30,048 nucleotides of DNA from 14-2 sp963628035 (GTDB lineage Bacteria; Bacillota; Clostridia; Lachnospirales; Lachnospiraceae). Position 1 is the first letter of the stretch. Each line of letters starts with the position of its first letter. The stretch lies in NCBI GenBank assembly GCA_963628035.1, contig CAVGED010000099.1, positions 1-30,048 of the forward strand. Direction: 5' to 3'. This document shows positions 1 through 6,564 of the stretch, piece by piece. The notes under the pieces were generated by a model that saw nothing but the letters and a program-made list of their open reading frames with translations, made no database searches and had not been told where the DNA came from. A program made the position numbers and the translations under genes.

Positions 1-73
1 CTCGATGAAATCTGATCTTTTTAGACTTTTAAAATATCTTCATGAAACAACCCTGCCTTGCCACACATTCCGA

Positions 74-102
74 TTGATAATTTTAATTTTGTGTGGTAAA
101 AT
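74..102 (+). promoter_or_regulatory. sigma-A promoter of the DUF3990 cassette
   Basis: A -35 box TTGATA (74-79) and a -10 box TAAAAT (97-102) are separated by exactly 17 bases. A TG one base before the -10 box makes it an extended -10. It lies 18 bases before the start codon at 121, so the mRNA leader would be very short. All five following genes lie on this strand with small gaps and can be read from it. Confidence 0.75.
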
Positions 103-120
103 AATTTTGAGGTGAGAGAG

Positions 121-417
121 ATGCTGATTGATTCCGTGATCCAAAACGAAGCTATGCGGAATAAGCATATGATTTGCGAATATGAAGCTTTGCTTGCAGA
201 ACTTCCGAAAGGCTCGCTTGTCTGTCGTAAAAACGAATACTTTTATTTGAAATACAGAGAGAATGGGAAGCTGTACGATAAATACATTGGCAAGGATGCC
301 AAGACCGTGGCTGCGCTTCGAGATAAGCTTGCGCTTCGGAAACACTATACGGAAATGCTATCTGCCTTAAAACAGGAGCAGAAAGCGATTCATAAAATAT
401 TGGAGGGACTCGCATGA
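121..417 (+). CDS. small uncharacterised protein, first gene of the DUF3990 cassette
   Basis: This 98-residue protein is not one I can name. It has a central segment with the pattern LPKGSLV.RK..YFYLKYRENGK, which predicts a beta hairpin, followed by YIGKD and a long charged, probably coiled-coil helix over roughly residues 55-97. The ATG at 121 is preferred over an in-frame GTG at 112 because GAGGTGAG at 109-116 is then correctly placed as ribosome binding site. Its end overlaps the start of the DUF3990 gene by four bases (ATGA), so the two are translationally coupled. Small charged proteins directly before a candidate toxin are often antitoxins or accessory proteins; that role is inference only. 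Confidence 0.7.
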   Translation: MLIDSVIQNEAMRNKHMICEYEALLAELPKGSLVCRKNEYFYLKYRENGKLYDKYIGKDAKTVAALRDKLALRKHYTEMLSALKQEQKAIHKILEGLA

Positions 418-908
418 TTATTTATCACGGAAGTACCGCGCTTGTAGAAAAGCCTGAGATCCGCATCAGTAACACTTTCCTTGATTTCGGAACAGGATTT
501 TATACAACAACATCTGAGCGGCAGGCCGAACGTTGGGCAAGAATTAAGATGCGCAGAGAAAACAGGAGTATCGGATATGTTTCGGTTTATGCATTTGATT
601 TTGAAGCGGCACAGCAGCAAACACATATCCACCGTTTTTCTAACGCTGATATGGAATGGTTGCAATTCGTTGTCAGAAACCGCAGGGGCGAAGTGATAGA
701 GGAGGCATTTGATATGCATATCGGGCCTGTGGCGGATGATAATGTTTACCGCTCCATCCGCCTTTTTGAAACCGGCGTTTTGAATGCGGAAGAAACGGTA
801 AAACGGTTGAAAACAGAGGTCTTGCAGGATCAGTGGACTTTTCATACTGCAAAGATGCTTTCCTTTGTTAAATTTATTGAATCAAAAGAAGTCAGATCGG
901 AGGAATGA
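414..908 (+). CDS. DUF3990 family protein, probable ADP-ribosyltransferase fold
   Basis: The 164-residue protein begins MIIYHGS and carries the block LDFGTGFYTT (about residues 22-31), followed by QAERWA. This is the signature of DUF3990 (PF13151). As I recall, that family belongs to the ADP-ribosyltransferase fold clan, where the YHGS histidine and the YTT block would line the NAD pocket. No biochemical role is established for it, and I infer a toxin or effector modifying a target with ADP-ribose. The start is supported by GGAGGG six bases before the ATG. It overlaps the upstream gene by four bases, and the next gene begins within the GGAGG-ATG cluster at its stop codon. There is no signal peptide or membrane segment, so it should act in the cytoplasm. 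Confidence 0.8.
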   Translation: MIIYHGSTALVEKPEIRISNTFLDFGTGFYTTTSERQAERWARIKMRRENRSIGYVSVYAFDFEAAQQQTHIHRFSNADMEWLQFVVRNRRGEVIEEAFDMHIGPVADDNVYRSIRLFETGVLNAEETVKRLKTEVLQDQWTFHTAKMLSFVKFIESKEVRSEE

Positions 909-910
909 TG

Positions 911-1147
911 ATGGGACAAGAACAATTTATTGCCATTATGCCGTATATTAGTGCCGATCTTGTCGGGATGATAGCCAAAAAGAAAAACATTTCAGAAGAA
1001 GAAGCGATTGCTAAGTTGTATGCATCCAAGCTTTATGCTGCACTAGAACAGGAAGATACAAAGATTTGGCAGTACAGTACAGATATGCTTTACTCGCTTT
1101 TGGAGCAAGAAGAACAGACGGGAAGTATTGTCTTTCCCGATGTATAA
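911..1147 (+). CDS. small helical protein of the DUF3990 cassette
   Basis: Three consecutive ATG codons occur at 905, 908 and 911. GGAGG at 899-903 gives a normal seven-base spacing only to the third, so 911 is chosen, giving 78 residues. The protein is acidic and predicted all-helical, with the run ISEEEAIAKLYASKLYAALEQEDTKIW and a C-terminal GSIVFPD. I recognise it only as a type of small protein that travels between DUF3990 and DUF3791 genes in Firmicutes. A partner or antitoxin role is plausible from its size and position but not shown. The DUF3791 gene starts 12 bases after its stop. Confidence 0.7.
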   Translation: MGQEQFIAIMPYISADLVGMIAKKKNISEEEAIAKLYASKLYAALEQEDTKIWQYSTDMLYSLLEQEEQTGSIVFPDV

Positions 1148-1159
1148 GGAGGGGATATC

Positions 1160-1375
1160 ATGAGTCAGAAAACGGATTTTGCGGTATTTTGCATTGAAAA
1201 TTACAAGGTGCATAAAGCCTTAACCGGAAAACAAACAGCAGAGCTTTTCCGACGCTATGGCGTGTTTGACTATCTGAATGAATTCTACGATATCCTGCAT
1301 ACCACCGGATATCAATATATCAATAATGATATTGATATTTATTTAAAATCGCGAAATGCTGTTGTTCGCGCGTAA
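1160..1375 (+). CDS. DUF3791 family protein
   Basis: This 71-residue protein matches DUF3791 (PF12668) by its characteristic pattern: FAVFCIENYK near residues 8-17, a middle segment GKQTAELFRRYGVFDYL, then FYD.LHTTGYQYI and a terminal IDIYLKSR. A very strong AAGGAGGGG sequence (1147-1154) precedes the ATG. The family is short, has no known activity, and commonly sits next to DUF3990 genes in Clostridia. I infer it is the partner or neutralising protein of the DUF3990 protein. It is complete at its usual length. Confidence 0.8.
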   Translation: MSQKTDFAVFCIENYKVHKALTGKQTAELFRRYGVFDYLNEFYDILHTTGYQYINNDIDIYLKSRNAVVRA

Positions 1376-1395
1376 TTTTGAAGTAACTTATTGAC

Positions 1396-1413
1396 ATTCT
1401 CAAAAAAGAGAAT
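1396..1413 (+). promoter_or_regulatory. hairpin before the last cassette gene
   Basis: ATTCTC and GAGAAT are separated by six adenines, forming a six-base-pair stem just before the ribosome binding site of the gene at 1431. There is no uridine tract after it, so it is not a terminator. It could be an operator or an RNA processing signal. Confidence 0.3.
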
Positions 1414-1430
1414 TTGCAGGAGGACGCAAT

Positions 1431-1835
1431 ATGCTTTATCATGCATCAAAGATTTCTGGTCTGCGTGAGCTTACACCTCGCCCATCAACCCACGGAGTGG
1501 AGTATGTTTACGCTATAAGGAGCAGAATAACTGCAATTTGCTTTGGCGCACCGAAGGACGATTTTGACCTGTTGATGGACGAAGTCGACGGAATCCCTGT
1601 TCTCTATGAATGCTATCCGGGTGCTTTTCAAAGGATATATGCGGGAAAGAACGGCTCTCTTTATGAGGTTTCGGAAGAGGGCTTATGTGTCATGAACGAG
1701 TATTCCGAAAACACCGTGTACCAATCTATGCTGCAGGACGAGCTGGCGGAACGCGTTAAAATGTATGGACTGACAGAGAAGCAGATGAATCAGGATACGC
1801 GTTTTTGCCAATTATCTGAATGCAAATCTTTATAG
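1431..1835 (+). CDS. uncharacterised protein with YHAS/HG/YVYA motifs
   Basis: The 134-residue protein starts MLYHAS, then carries PR.STHG..YVYA (about residues 17-29), DFDL (44-47), VLYECYPGAFQRIYAGKNGSLYEV (about 54-77). The opening YHAS and the following HG.YVYA block resemble the start of ADP-ribosyltransferase-fold proteins such as the DUF3990 protein three genes upstream, but the similarity is by eye and weak. CAGGAGGA lies seven bases before the ATG. It is 55 bases after the DUF3791 gene and is probably read from the same promoter. I infer a second nucleotide-binding effector or immunity component. No terminator hairpin is visible before the convergent aldo/keto reductase gene. Confidence 0.7.
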   Translation: MLYHASKISGLRELTPRPSTHGVEYVYAIRSRITAICFGAPKDDFDLLMDEVDGIPVLYECYPGAFQRIYAGKNGSLYEVSEEGLCVMNEYSENTVYQSMLQDELAERVKMYGLTEKQMNQDTRFCQLSECKSL

Positions 1836-1878
1836 AATATTTTCATTCCATATATCACTCGCTATTTTTTTACCTGAC

Positions 1879-2883
1879 TTACTTCTTCTCATCCAGCAGC
1901 ATCACGCCATCGGCGGGATTGTGGTCGATGGCGCCGACGATGCGGTGTGGGATATAGGGTTCTTCCAGATAGGCAACATCCTTGTCTGTTAGTTTCACTG
2001 CAAAAGCGCCTGCGGCATCGTCCAGATATCGGGCTTTCGTTGCCCCGACAATGGGAGATGCCACGCCTTTCGCCCACTGCCACGCCAGAGCGATCTGCTG
2101 CATTTTCACGCCATATCGCTCTGCCAGCGCATACACACGCTGAACGATAACCATGTCCTGCTCCTCCGTGCGGTCATACTTCCCCATAGCCACACGGTCA
2201 GTTTTGCTGCGCAAGGTATCGGAATTCCATGTAGGCCGTGTCAGGTGACCGGCAGCCAAAGGACTGTACGGCATTAAAGATACTCCCATCTGCTTACAAA
2301 TAGGAATCATCTCTCGTTCATCCTCACGATACAAAAGATTGTAGTGGTTCTCCATAGCCTGAAACTGCATCCATCCATGGTCGCGGGCACAAAGCTGCAT
2401 ATTGTAAAACTGATAGCCGTACATAGCGGAGGCTCCTAAAGCCCGAACCTTCCCGGCTTGTACCAAGTCATTTAGTGCTTCCATGGTTTCCTCTATCAGT
2501 GTTTCGTAGTCGAAGCGGTGAATGATGTAGAGATCCAGATAGTCTGTTCCCAATCGCGTGAGTGTGCCGTCGATCTCTCGATAAATCGCCTCTTTTGAGA
2601 GTCTTCCGGGGTTAAAATACACCTTGGAGGCAATCACCACCTTGTCACGGGCAGTATTCTTTTTCAGTGCCCGCCCCAGATATTCCTCGCTTGTCCCGGC
2701 GGAATAACCATTGGCGGTATCGAAAAAGTTGATACCAAGATCAAGAGCGTGCTTTACCACGCCTTCCGTGGCGTCCTCGTCCAACGTCCAGTCGTGCATG
2801 GTTCCAGCTTTGCCGAAGCTCATGCAGCCCACGCAGACCTTCGATATTTCTATATCGGTATTTCCCAGTTTTGTGTATTCCAT
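1879..2883 (-). CDS. aldo/keto reductase
   Basis: A 334-residue NAD(P)H-dependent oxidoreductase of the aldo/keto reductase family, a TIM barrel that reduces aldehydes or ketones in the cytoplasm. The catalytic tetrad is visible as Asp55 and Tyr60 in FFDTANGYS, Lys87 in VIASK and His122 in IIHRFD. The C-terminal cofactor region has PIVGATKARYLDDA. The start at 2883 (MEYTKLGNT) is chosen because AKR proteins begin this way and GAAGGAGG lies upstream; a longer frame to 2940 overlaps the preceding gene. The start follows the stop codon of the DUF4405 remnant by one base, so translation was probably coupled. Physiological substrate cannot be deduced. Confidence 0.92.
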   Translation of the reverse strand: MEYTKLGNTDIEISKVCVGCMSFGKAGTMHDWTLDEDATEGVVKHALDLGINFFDTANGYSAGTSEEYLGRALKKNTARDKVVIASKVYFNPGRLSKEAIYREIDGTLTRLGTDYLDLYIIHRFDYETLIEETMEALNDLVQAGKVRALGASAMYGYQFYNMQLCARDHGWMQFQAMENHYNLLYREDEREMIPICKQMGVSLMPYSPLAAGHLTRPTWNSDTLRSKTDRVAMGKYDRTEEQDMVIVQRVYALAERYGVKMQQIALAWQWAKGVASPIVGATKARYLDDAAGAFAVKLTDKDVAYLEEPYIPHRIVGAIDHNPADGVMLLDEKK

Positions 2884-2884
2884 A

Positions 2885-3445
2885 TTACAATTTTGCCTCC
2901 TTCTTTCTGCGGCATAATTTAGCGCTATAGTGTGCAACAAAGATGCGCAGTCCCATCAGTGCCAGATAGTCCAGATAAAACAGCAGTTTCGGCTCGCTGT
3001 AGTCAAGGAACACAAACTCGCTTTTCAAGAACAGATAAGTCGGAAAATCCCGACGGATAAACACATACACACCGTAGGCGGCAATCAGAGCAGAAGCAAG
3101 GAAAAGTACAGCGCCTCTCGCTTTATGCGGTTTCAGCTTTATCTGCTTTTTTATCATACCGAGGATCATATTCCAGTGTAGACCAAGGTGCTGGCTCATC
3201 AGCAAAAACCCCCAGTACGCACCGAGGATATGCAACCGACGCGCCAATGCCAGACCGCTTTCGATCGGTAAAAAAGCAAACACATGGCGGGACATGACGA
3301 TCCCGCTGTACATCAGCGCAAGCATGGCAAGCAGAACAAGAATATCCACGCAAAGCGTGAGCACACGCATCGGTGTATATTTTCCCTGAAAGAGCCGTTT
3401 GTGCCAGTTGAGATTCAGAAGAGGATCATCGGCATATCGCCCCAC
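2885..3445 (-). pseudogene. N-terminally truncated DUF4405 membrane protein
   Basis: The readable part contains LNLNWHKRLFQGKYTP, several hydrophobic segments (ILVLLAMLALMYSGIVM, LHILGAYWGFLLM, AVLFLASALIAAYGVYVF) and RHVFAFLP, which fit the DUF4405 (PF14358) family of heme-type membrane proteins. Family members normally start with about 45-50 more residues, including a first membrane helix ending in HH before LNLNW. Here that part is missing: upstream sequence is the flavodoxin lipoprotein gene in another frame, and the only start is a GTG inside it without a ribosome binding site. An out-of-frame deletion near 3419-3428 explains both gene ends. The protein is probably not functional. Confidence 0.75.
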
Positions 3446-3909
3446 CAGTTAGGAAAACCGACGTAGATTGTATCATAATCGTCGATATTATCTATCGTTC
3501 CGCTGATCTCCGGCCGGGCGTTGTTCTGCTGCTCTGTTTTTGCGTCTGCAACAACCGTGTTATAATCCTCGCTGTACGCCGTTTTCGGCACGATCTCAAA
3601 AATGTCGCTTCCGGTCTGACTTTGGATGGATTTCGCAACCTTTTCCGTATTGCCCGACCACGAGAAATAGACCACCAGAGATTTTGCGGTGTCCGCAGAC
3701 GGCTCCGTTTCCGGTGTTGTATCGGATGCGGAATCCGGCGTTGTATCGGGTGCAGAATCCGGTGTTGTATCGGATACTGAATCGGATTTATTCGGCTGGG
3801 AATCGGGCTTGGATGTCGTGCTGTCAGGGCTTCCCGTATTGCCTGATCCACAGGCGACCAAAGCCAGTACCATTGTCAGTGCGATAAAAAATACAACTTG
3901 TTTTTTCAT
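3415..3909 (-). pseudogene. flavodoxin-domain lipoprotein, C-terminally truncated
   Basis: The protein begins with a lipoprotein signal peptide, MKKQ then a hydrophobic stretch ending LVAC with Cys20 as the lipid-anchored residue. A repetitive Ser/Thr/Asp/Pro linker (about residues 22-75) leads to a flavodoxin domain with the FMN phosphate loop SWSGNTEK, then YDTIYVGFPNWWGDMPM. After MPMIL the frame stops at residue 164. Related flavodoxins continue for about 70 further residues (compare the intact gene at 5886-6398), so the second half of the FMN-binding fold is gone. AAGGAGG precedes the ATG. It would have been an extracytoplasmic flavodoxin working with the DUF4405 membrane protein. Confidence 0.8.
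3713..3784 (-). repeat. 24-bp tandem repeat in the lipoprotein linker
   Basis: Three consecutive 24-base units (3713-3736, 3737-3760, 3761-3784) of the form GGNGTTGTATCGG...GAATC encode repeated DTTPDS-type octapeptides. They form the flexible linker between lipid anchor and flavodoxin domain. Confidence 0.85.
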
Positions 3910-3973
3910 GAGAATTTTCCTCCTTATCTGGGTATGTTTATTTTATTTCCCGACGGTATTGCCGGGTTTTCTT

Positions 3974-4033
3974 TCACCTTCCGCTATTGTACGGGTGCTC
4001 TCTCAGATCTTGCAGAAGGGTTTCTCTTTGCAT
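3974..4033 (-). CDS. possible 19-residue upstream ORF in the lipoprotein mRNA leader
   Basis: In the roughly 150-base leader between the promoter at 4064-4092 and the lipoprotein start there is an ATG-initiated frame MQRETLLQDLREHPYNSGR. A G-rich segment lies about 12 bases before it, which is a long spacing. It could be a leader peptide, the remains of a regulator, or chance. Confidence 0.2.
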   Translation of the reverse strand: MQRETLLQDLREHPYNSGR

Positions 4034-4063
4034 GGTTAGTGCACGCTCCCCCCATCTGGTCGT

Positions 4064-4092
4064 ATTATATTACAAGATTTTTTTCTCGTCAA
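4064..4092 (-). promoter_or_regulatory. sigma-A promoter for the lipoprotein, DUF4405 and AKR genes
   Basis: On the minus strand TTGACG (4087-4092) and TATAAT (4064-4069) are separated by 17 bases. This near-consensus promoter lies between the SDR gene and the lipoprotein gene, so the two halves of the redox cluster can be transcribed separately. Confidence 0.8.
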
Positions 4093-4170
4093 TAACGCCT
4101 TTTTCCAAGGTAATACACGACCTGCAAATGCCATTGAATACGGCAAAAAGAGCATCGGCAAACCACGCTA

Positions 4171-5012
4171 TCATTTTATTTGATTGCATACTGTAATATC
4201 CGTAGAAGCAGCAAGCTCTGTTTGCGTCTCATAGTCTGCAACACGCTCCTTCAAACGGGTAAGCGTCGCAGAAAGCGCCTGACTGCCCAGCACCATTCTA
4301 AGCGGAGCAGGCTCTTTTTCTGCACTCTCTATAATACGCTGTGCCATCTTTGCGGGGTCGCCGGGAGCCAGCCCTTTGGATGCATCCAGCATATTCAGAA
4401 AGCCGTGGCAGGATTCATATTCGGGCATCAGCTTCGCTACTTTAGCGCTGCCGTAACGGAATTCAGTTCTTGCGCCGCCCGGCTCGACCATTGTCACGCC
4501 GATATTGAATTGTGCTACCTCCTGAGCCAGTGCCTCACAGAAGCCTTCAATGCCGAACTTGGTAGCATGGTACATGGAATTGGCAGGATATGCGACCTGC
4601 GCACCATAGGTGGACATCTGGATGATTCTGCCGCCGCCCTGTTTGCGAAGATACGGAACCGCTGTTTTCAGGAGCTGGATGGAGCCAACCAGATTTGTGG
4701 CGATGATATGATCGATTTCTTCATCGCTCAGCTCCTCCACGCAGCCGAACAAACCATACCCTGCATTGCTGACAACCACATCAATCCTGCCATGGTCGGC
4801 AAAACTGTCATGGACCGTTTTCTGCACCGCCGGAACATCCGTCACATCCAGAATGCGGCAATCAAAGGTATCCGGGTACTTTTCGATCAGCGTCTGCACC
4901 TTGTTTGTGTTTCGGACAGTACCGATAACGGTATCGCCTGCCTCTAAAAGCTGTTTTGTATTTCATATCCAAATCCGCTGGATACGCCTGTGATCAACCA
5001 TGTCTTGCTCAT
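4171..5012 (-). pseudogene. short-chain dehydrogenase/reductase with a one-base frameshift
   Basis: The start ATG at 5012 has GGAGG eight bases upstream and encodes MSKTWLITGVSSGFGYE with the TGxxxGxG dinucleotide loop of classical SDRs. After GAAAT at about 4960 the frame breaks and meets TAG at 4944-4946. Shifting by one base restores a continuous SDR: QLLEAGDTVIGTVRN, then NAGYG, MSTYGA, the catalytic Y..TK pair in MYHATKFG, and VEPGG. A single lost base (an expected GAAATGACA reads GAAATACA) accounts for everything. Either the gene is inactive or the base is a sequencing error. Full length would be 280 residues, normal for this subfamily. It sits 13 bases after the CMD gene and would be in its operon. 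Confidence 0.85.
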
Positions 5013-5025
5013 TGTCATTTCCTCC

Positions 5026-5775
5026 TTATTTCGCCGCCTCGTTTACACACCTAAGTGCGTTCAGACTGCGGGGATAGCCGATATAGGGCAGGCACTGTGA
5101 TATAATCTTAATCAAGAACGCCTTGTCGTTTCCGATACGCATATTTGCCGCTGCGTGAGAGGTAAGCTGGGGTTCGCAGCCGCCCTGTGCAGCGAGAAAA
5201 CAGAAGGTGATCATTTCCCGCTGTTTATAGTCAAGTCCGCTGCGTGTATAGTAATCGCCGAAGCAGTTGTCCGCAAGCCACAGATTGATATGCCTGCTTT
5301 CTTCCGGGCCTGATTTCCAAAAATCCCGCATTCCTTCACCGAAAATATCCACCTGTGCCTGTGTGCCGGCTTCGCGGCGGTTTTCGACGGTCGTAGTTGC
5401 CTGCGAAGGCAGCGGCAATTCGATCCCACGTTCTGTCAGCACCTCATTGGTGATCTTAAGAAACGGAAACACTCTTCCGATGCCGAGATAGGCTACAGCC
5501 TGATAGACAATTTCCTTGATTTCTATCGGTGTCACCCCAAAATTCAATGCGGCGGGCATCATTGCCCGAAATTCATCCGCTCCCTGACAACCGAGGAGCG
5601 TTGCCAGGATTGCCATGAACCGTGTCTTATCGTCCAAATCATCATGGTTTACCACCTCGTCAAAGGTAAAATTGTCAAACCGTTCGATAAACTCCGGATC
5701 GGTCTCTAAAAATTTTGAAACATAACCCGGAAACATACTTTCATGATATTGTTTTGCGTTTTCTGTAAGCTGCAT
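5026..5775 (-). CDS. carboxymuconolactone decarboxylase family protein (two CMD domains)
   Basis: The 249-residue protein contains two CMD/AhpD-like helical domains. The first (about residues 35-110) has TRFMAILATLLGCQG with Cys63 and GVTPIEIKEIVYQAVAYLG. The second (about 150-245) has REMITFCFLAAQGGCEPQLTSHAAA, with Cys200 and His207 replacing the CxxC...H arrangement of redox-active AhpD. The family includes decarboxylases and alkylhydroperoxide-type redox proteins; with a single cysteine per domain the exact reaction is open. AAAGGA precedes the ATG. It lies between a flavodoxin and an SDR gene, a common oxidoreductase arrangement in anaerobic Firmicutes, and is probably cotranscribed from the promoter at 6456-6484. 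Confidence 0.88.
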   Translation of the reverse strand: MQLTENAKQYHESMFPGYVSKFLETDPEFIERFDNFTFDEVVNHDDLDDKTRFMAILATLLGCQGADEFRAMMPAALNFGVTPIEIKEIVYQAVAYLGIGRVFPFLKITNEVLTERGIELPLPSQATTTVENRREAGTQAQVDIFGEGMRDFWKSGPEESRHINLWLADNCFGDYYTRSGLDYKQREMITFCFLAAQGGCEPQLTSHAAANMRIGNDKAFLIKIISQCLPYIGYPRSLNALRCVNEAAK

Positions 5776-5793
5776 GATAAATCATTCCTTTCT

Positions 5794-5865
5794 TTACTGC
5801 TGTCGTGCCTCGTTTTGCGTTCCTCCACCATGCGGGCAAACCATTCCACCATAGATGTATTCCAT
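5794..5865 (-). CDS. possible 23-residue peptide
   Basis: Between the flavodoxin and CMD genes an ATG at 5865 is preceded by GAAAGGAG with seven-base spacing and opens a frame MEYIYGGMVCPHGGGTQNEA ending at 5794. The good ribosome binding site is notable; nothing else supports function. An overlapping frame reads MVEWFARMVEERK, which could be the remnant of a larger gene. Treat it as a candidate only. Confidence 0.3.
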   Translation of the reverse strand: MEYIYGGMVCPHGGGTQNEARQQ

Positions 5866-5885
5866 GATTCTGCTCCTTTCAGTTT

Positions 5886-6398
5886 TTACTTCCGGACTTC
5901 GACCCAATGCACAAGCGCTGCCTTCGCACTGTCAACGCTGCTGCCGTGAATGGCAAGACCTTTTGTGACTGTCGCACCCGGTGCAGCCTTCTGAATGTCC
6001 TGCACGGTATGTGAAAGACCGCTGCCCTCATGTGTGCAGAAGGGGTGAATGGTCTTGCCGGTGAAGTCATAGTTTTCAAGGAAGGTGTAGACCGCCATGG
6101 GCATCGTTCCCCAGTAGTTGGGATAGCCGAGGTAAATTTCATCGTAGGCGTCCAGATCATCGGGCAGGTTCAGCACCTCCGGGCGCGCATTGCTCTGCAA
6201 ATCCGCCTTTGCCTCAGCGGTACAGGTGTCATAGTTGTCGGAATAAGGCTGCGCCTGTTCGATCTTGTAAAGCTCGCCGCCGATGATGTCTGCCAGCATT
6301 TCGGCTGCCTTTTCCGTATTGCCAATCGTGATATGGCGGTGTGCGCCGCCAAAATAGTTTTCTCCCGCACGGGAGTAAAATGCGATCAAGGTTGCCAT
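5886..6398 (-). CDS. flavodoxin family protein
   Basis: An intact 170-residue cytoplasmic flavodoxin-like FMN-binding protein. The N-terminal strand LIAFYSRAGE is followed by TIGNTEKAAEML, the FMN phosphate-binding loop; then YDEIYLGYPNYWGTMPMAVYTFLE and FCTHEGSG, the segments that flank the isoalloxazine ring, and a C-terminal WVEVRK. Length is typical for the Flavodoxin_4 group. AAAAGGAG precedes the ATG. It carries low-potential electrons or acts as a small flavin reductase; the partner is probably one of the oxidoreductases downstream. It is the first gene after a promoter with a LysR-type box, so it is a likely target of the upstream LysR regulator. Confidence 0.9.
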   Translation of the reverse strand: MATLIAFYSRAGENYFGGAHRHITIGNTEKAAEMLADIIGGELYKIEQAQPYSDNYDTCTAEAKADLQSNARPEVLNLPDDLDAYDEIYLGYPNYWGTMPMAVYTFLENYDFTGKTIHPFCTHEGSGLSHTVQDIQKAAPGATVTKGLAIHGSSVDSAKAALVHWVEVRK

Positions 6399-6426
6399 GT
6401 GAACACTCCTTTTTGATTTTATAAAT

Positions 6427-6445
6427 CGGTATAACTGTTTTACCG
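6427..6445 (-). promoter_or_regulatory. operator-like palindrome at the flavodoxin transcription start
   Basis: CGGTATAAC-T-GTTTTACCG is a 19-base dyad with eight of nine pairs matching. Relative to the predicted start near 6449 it covers about +4 to +22, a position where a bound repressor would block transcription. Confidence 0.5.
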
Positions 6446-6455
6446 TTCTGTTTAT

Positions 6456-6484
6456 ATTATACGGATTTCAAAAGTGTGAAACAA
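6456..6484 (-). promoter_or_regulatory. sigma-A promoter of the flavodoxin operon
   Basis: On the minus strand TTGTTT (6479-6484) and TATAAT (6456-6461) are separated by 17 bases. Transcription would start near 6449, leaving a leader of about 50 bases before the flavodoxin ATG. Confidence 0.8.
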
Positions 6485-6503
6485 TTTGATTTTCAGTTCT
6501 GAT

Positions 6504-6522
6504 ACATAAGAAAAACTTATGT
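6504..6522 (-). promoter_or_regulatory. LysR-type binding site (T-N11-A dyad)
   Basis: ACATAAG and CTTATGT are separated by five adenines, a perfect seven-base inverted repeat containing the T-N11-A pattern typical of LysR regulators. Its centre lies about 64 bases upstream of the predicted flavodoxin transcription start, the classical recognition position for this family. Confidence 0.6.
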
Positions 6523-6554
6523 AAAAAGGCTGCGCTCCAAAAGGAACACAGCCT
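6523..6554 (-). terminator. rho-independent terminator of the LysR gene
   Basis: On the minus strand AGGCTGTGTTCC and GGAGCGCAGCCT form a 12-base stem with one or two mismatches around a TTTT loop, followed by TTTTT. It starts 10 bases after the LysR stop codon. Confidence 0.9.
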
Positions 6555-6564
6555 GATTATTCTC

